Below are positions 63,803 through 64,000 of a stretch of DNA of 64,000 nucleotides, in pieces. Numbering within the stretch: the stretch's first letter is position 1; every line of letters starts with the position of its first letter. Both the position numbers and the translations under genes were made by a program. Below the pieces are notes generated by a model that ran no database searches, was not told the DNA's origin, and worked only from the letters and a program-made list of their open reading frames with translations. Source of the DNA: Motilibacter deserti (GTDB lineage Bacteria; Actinomycetota; Actinomycetes; Motilibacterales; Motilibacteraceae); NCBI RefSeq assembly GCF_011250635.1, contig NZ_JAANNP010000001.1, positions 271,480 through 335,479 on the forward strand, written 5' to 3'.

Positions 63803-64000
63803 GTGCAGTCGCAGGATTCGCGTCGGGTCACGCTCGTGCTGTGCACCTCGGAGGGTGTGCTGCTGGGCGCGCTGCCCGCCTTCGACGTGCCCGGTCGGTG
63901 GTGGCCCGACGTCGCGCCGGTCGTTGACGGGGCGCGGAAGGCCTTCGGCGTCGAGGTGACCGTGCTCCGGCTGCTGCGGACGGACGGCGGCCGCACCGGA
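63803..64000 (+). CDS. N-terminal part of a phosphotransferase-like protein (cut by window end)
   Basis: The first 66 codons of a gene running off the right edge: V-T-L-V-L-C-T, G-V-L-L-G-A-L-P-A-F-D-V, W-W-P-D-V-A-P-V-V-D-G-A-R and V-T-V-L-R-L-L. This resembles the N-terminal segment of some actinobacterial aminoglycoside-phosphotransferase-like proteins. The catalytic part is outside the window, so the assignment is tentative. The GTG start lacks a strong SD. Confidence 0.5.
   Translation, partial: MQSQDSRRVTLVLCTSEGVLLGALPAFDVPGRWWPDVAPVVDGARKAFGVEVTVLRLLRTDGGRTG

Overview
This is high-GC actinobacterial DNA. Signs are the diheme QcrC of the actinobacterial bc1-aa3 supercomplex, a separate CtaF subunit IV, a PspA/PspAA/PspAB/HtpX operon, a mycobacterial-type adenosine kinase beside erpA, many GTG/TTG starts, and several genes whose -10 box (TAnnnT) lies only 6-9 nt before the start codon (leaderless mRNAs). 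Gene content suggests a free-living aerobic or soil actinomycete, for example the Frankiales/Kineosporiales/Motilibacterales area. The genus is not provable from this window. No rRNA, tRNA, CRISPR array, insertion sequence or prophage was seen; most of the window is chromosomal core.

Layout. 0.1-3.1 kb: a PBP4-type peptidase, then trpD coupled to a receiver-like protein. 3.2-8.3 kb: an effector-binding protein, an HxlR regulator, a YciI/DGPF protein paired with an ECF42-like sigma factor, and a divergent EamA exporter/LysR pair with clear operator palindromes. 8.4-11.8 kb: a giant FAD/Fe-S oxidoreductase coupled to an RraB-like protein. 12.0-21.8 kb: the respiratory block ctaE-qcrC-qcrA-qcrB (+) and ctaC-ctaD-ctaF (-), separated by an L,D-transpeptidase lipoprotein and a roughly 0.9 kb gene-free stretch with decayed repeats. 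22-26.5 kb: cysteine desulfurase overlapping a TusA-like carrier, aat, an adenosine kinase, a DUF4115 protein and erpA. 26.9-31.8 kb: nadA, a two-gene 10-methyl fatty acid operon (tmsA-tmsB type) and a PAS-GGDEF diguanylate cyclase. 31.8-34.4 kb: pspA-pspAA-htpX-pspAB. 34.5-38 kb: DUF3043, an aldo/keto reductase and small conserved proteins.

38.1-43 kb holds a 1627-residue secreted protein with two LamG and two GH43 domains, behind a LacI-type operator. 43.1-46.2 kb is cobU-cobT-cobS. 46.3-49.2 kb encodes an ATPase-fold (anti-sigma-like) protein and a membrane diguanylate cyclase. 49.1-53.2 kb is the most unusual part: a DUF305 protein, a copper amine oxidase catalytic domain encoded as a separate protein, an upstream gene resembling the missing N-terminal oxidase domain, and a divergent IclR regulator. 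53.3-62.1 kb returns to core metabolism: gcvT, pepA, lpdA, sucB (2-oxo acid dehydrogenase E3 and E2) and a DEAD-box RNA helicase. The right end has a methyltransferase, a GNAT acetyltransferase and a truncated gene running off the window.

How parts work together. QcrABC with CtaCDEF form the quinol-to-oxygen chain. Cysteine desulfurase, TusA-like protein and ErpA concern sulfur and Fe-S delivery; NadA and the Fe-S oxidoreductase are likely clients. LpdA and SucB act in one complex, and GcvT may share LpdA. CobU/T/S complete the lower ligand of B12. The two GGDEF proteins point to c-di-GMP signalling.
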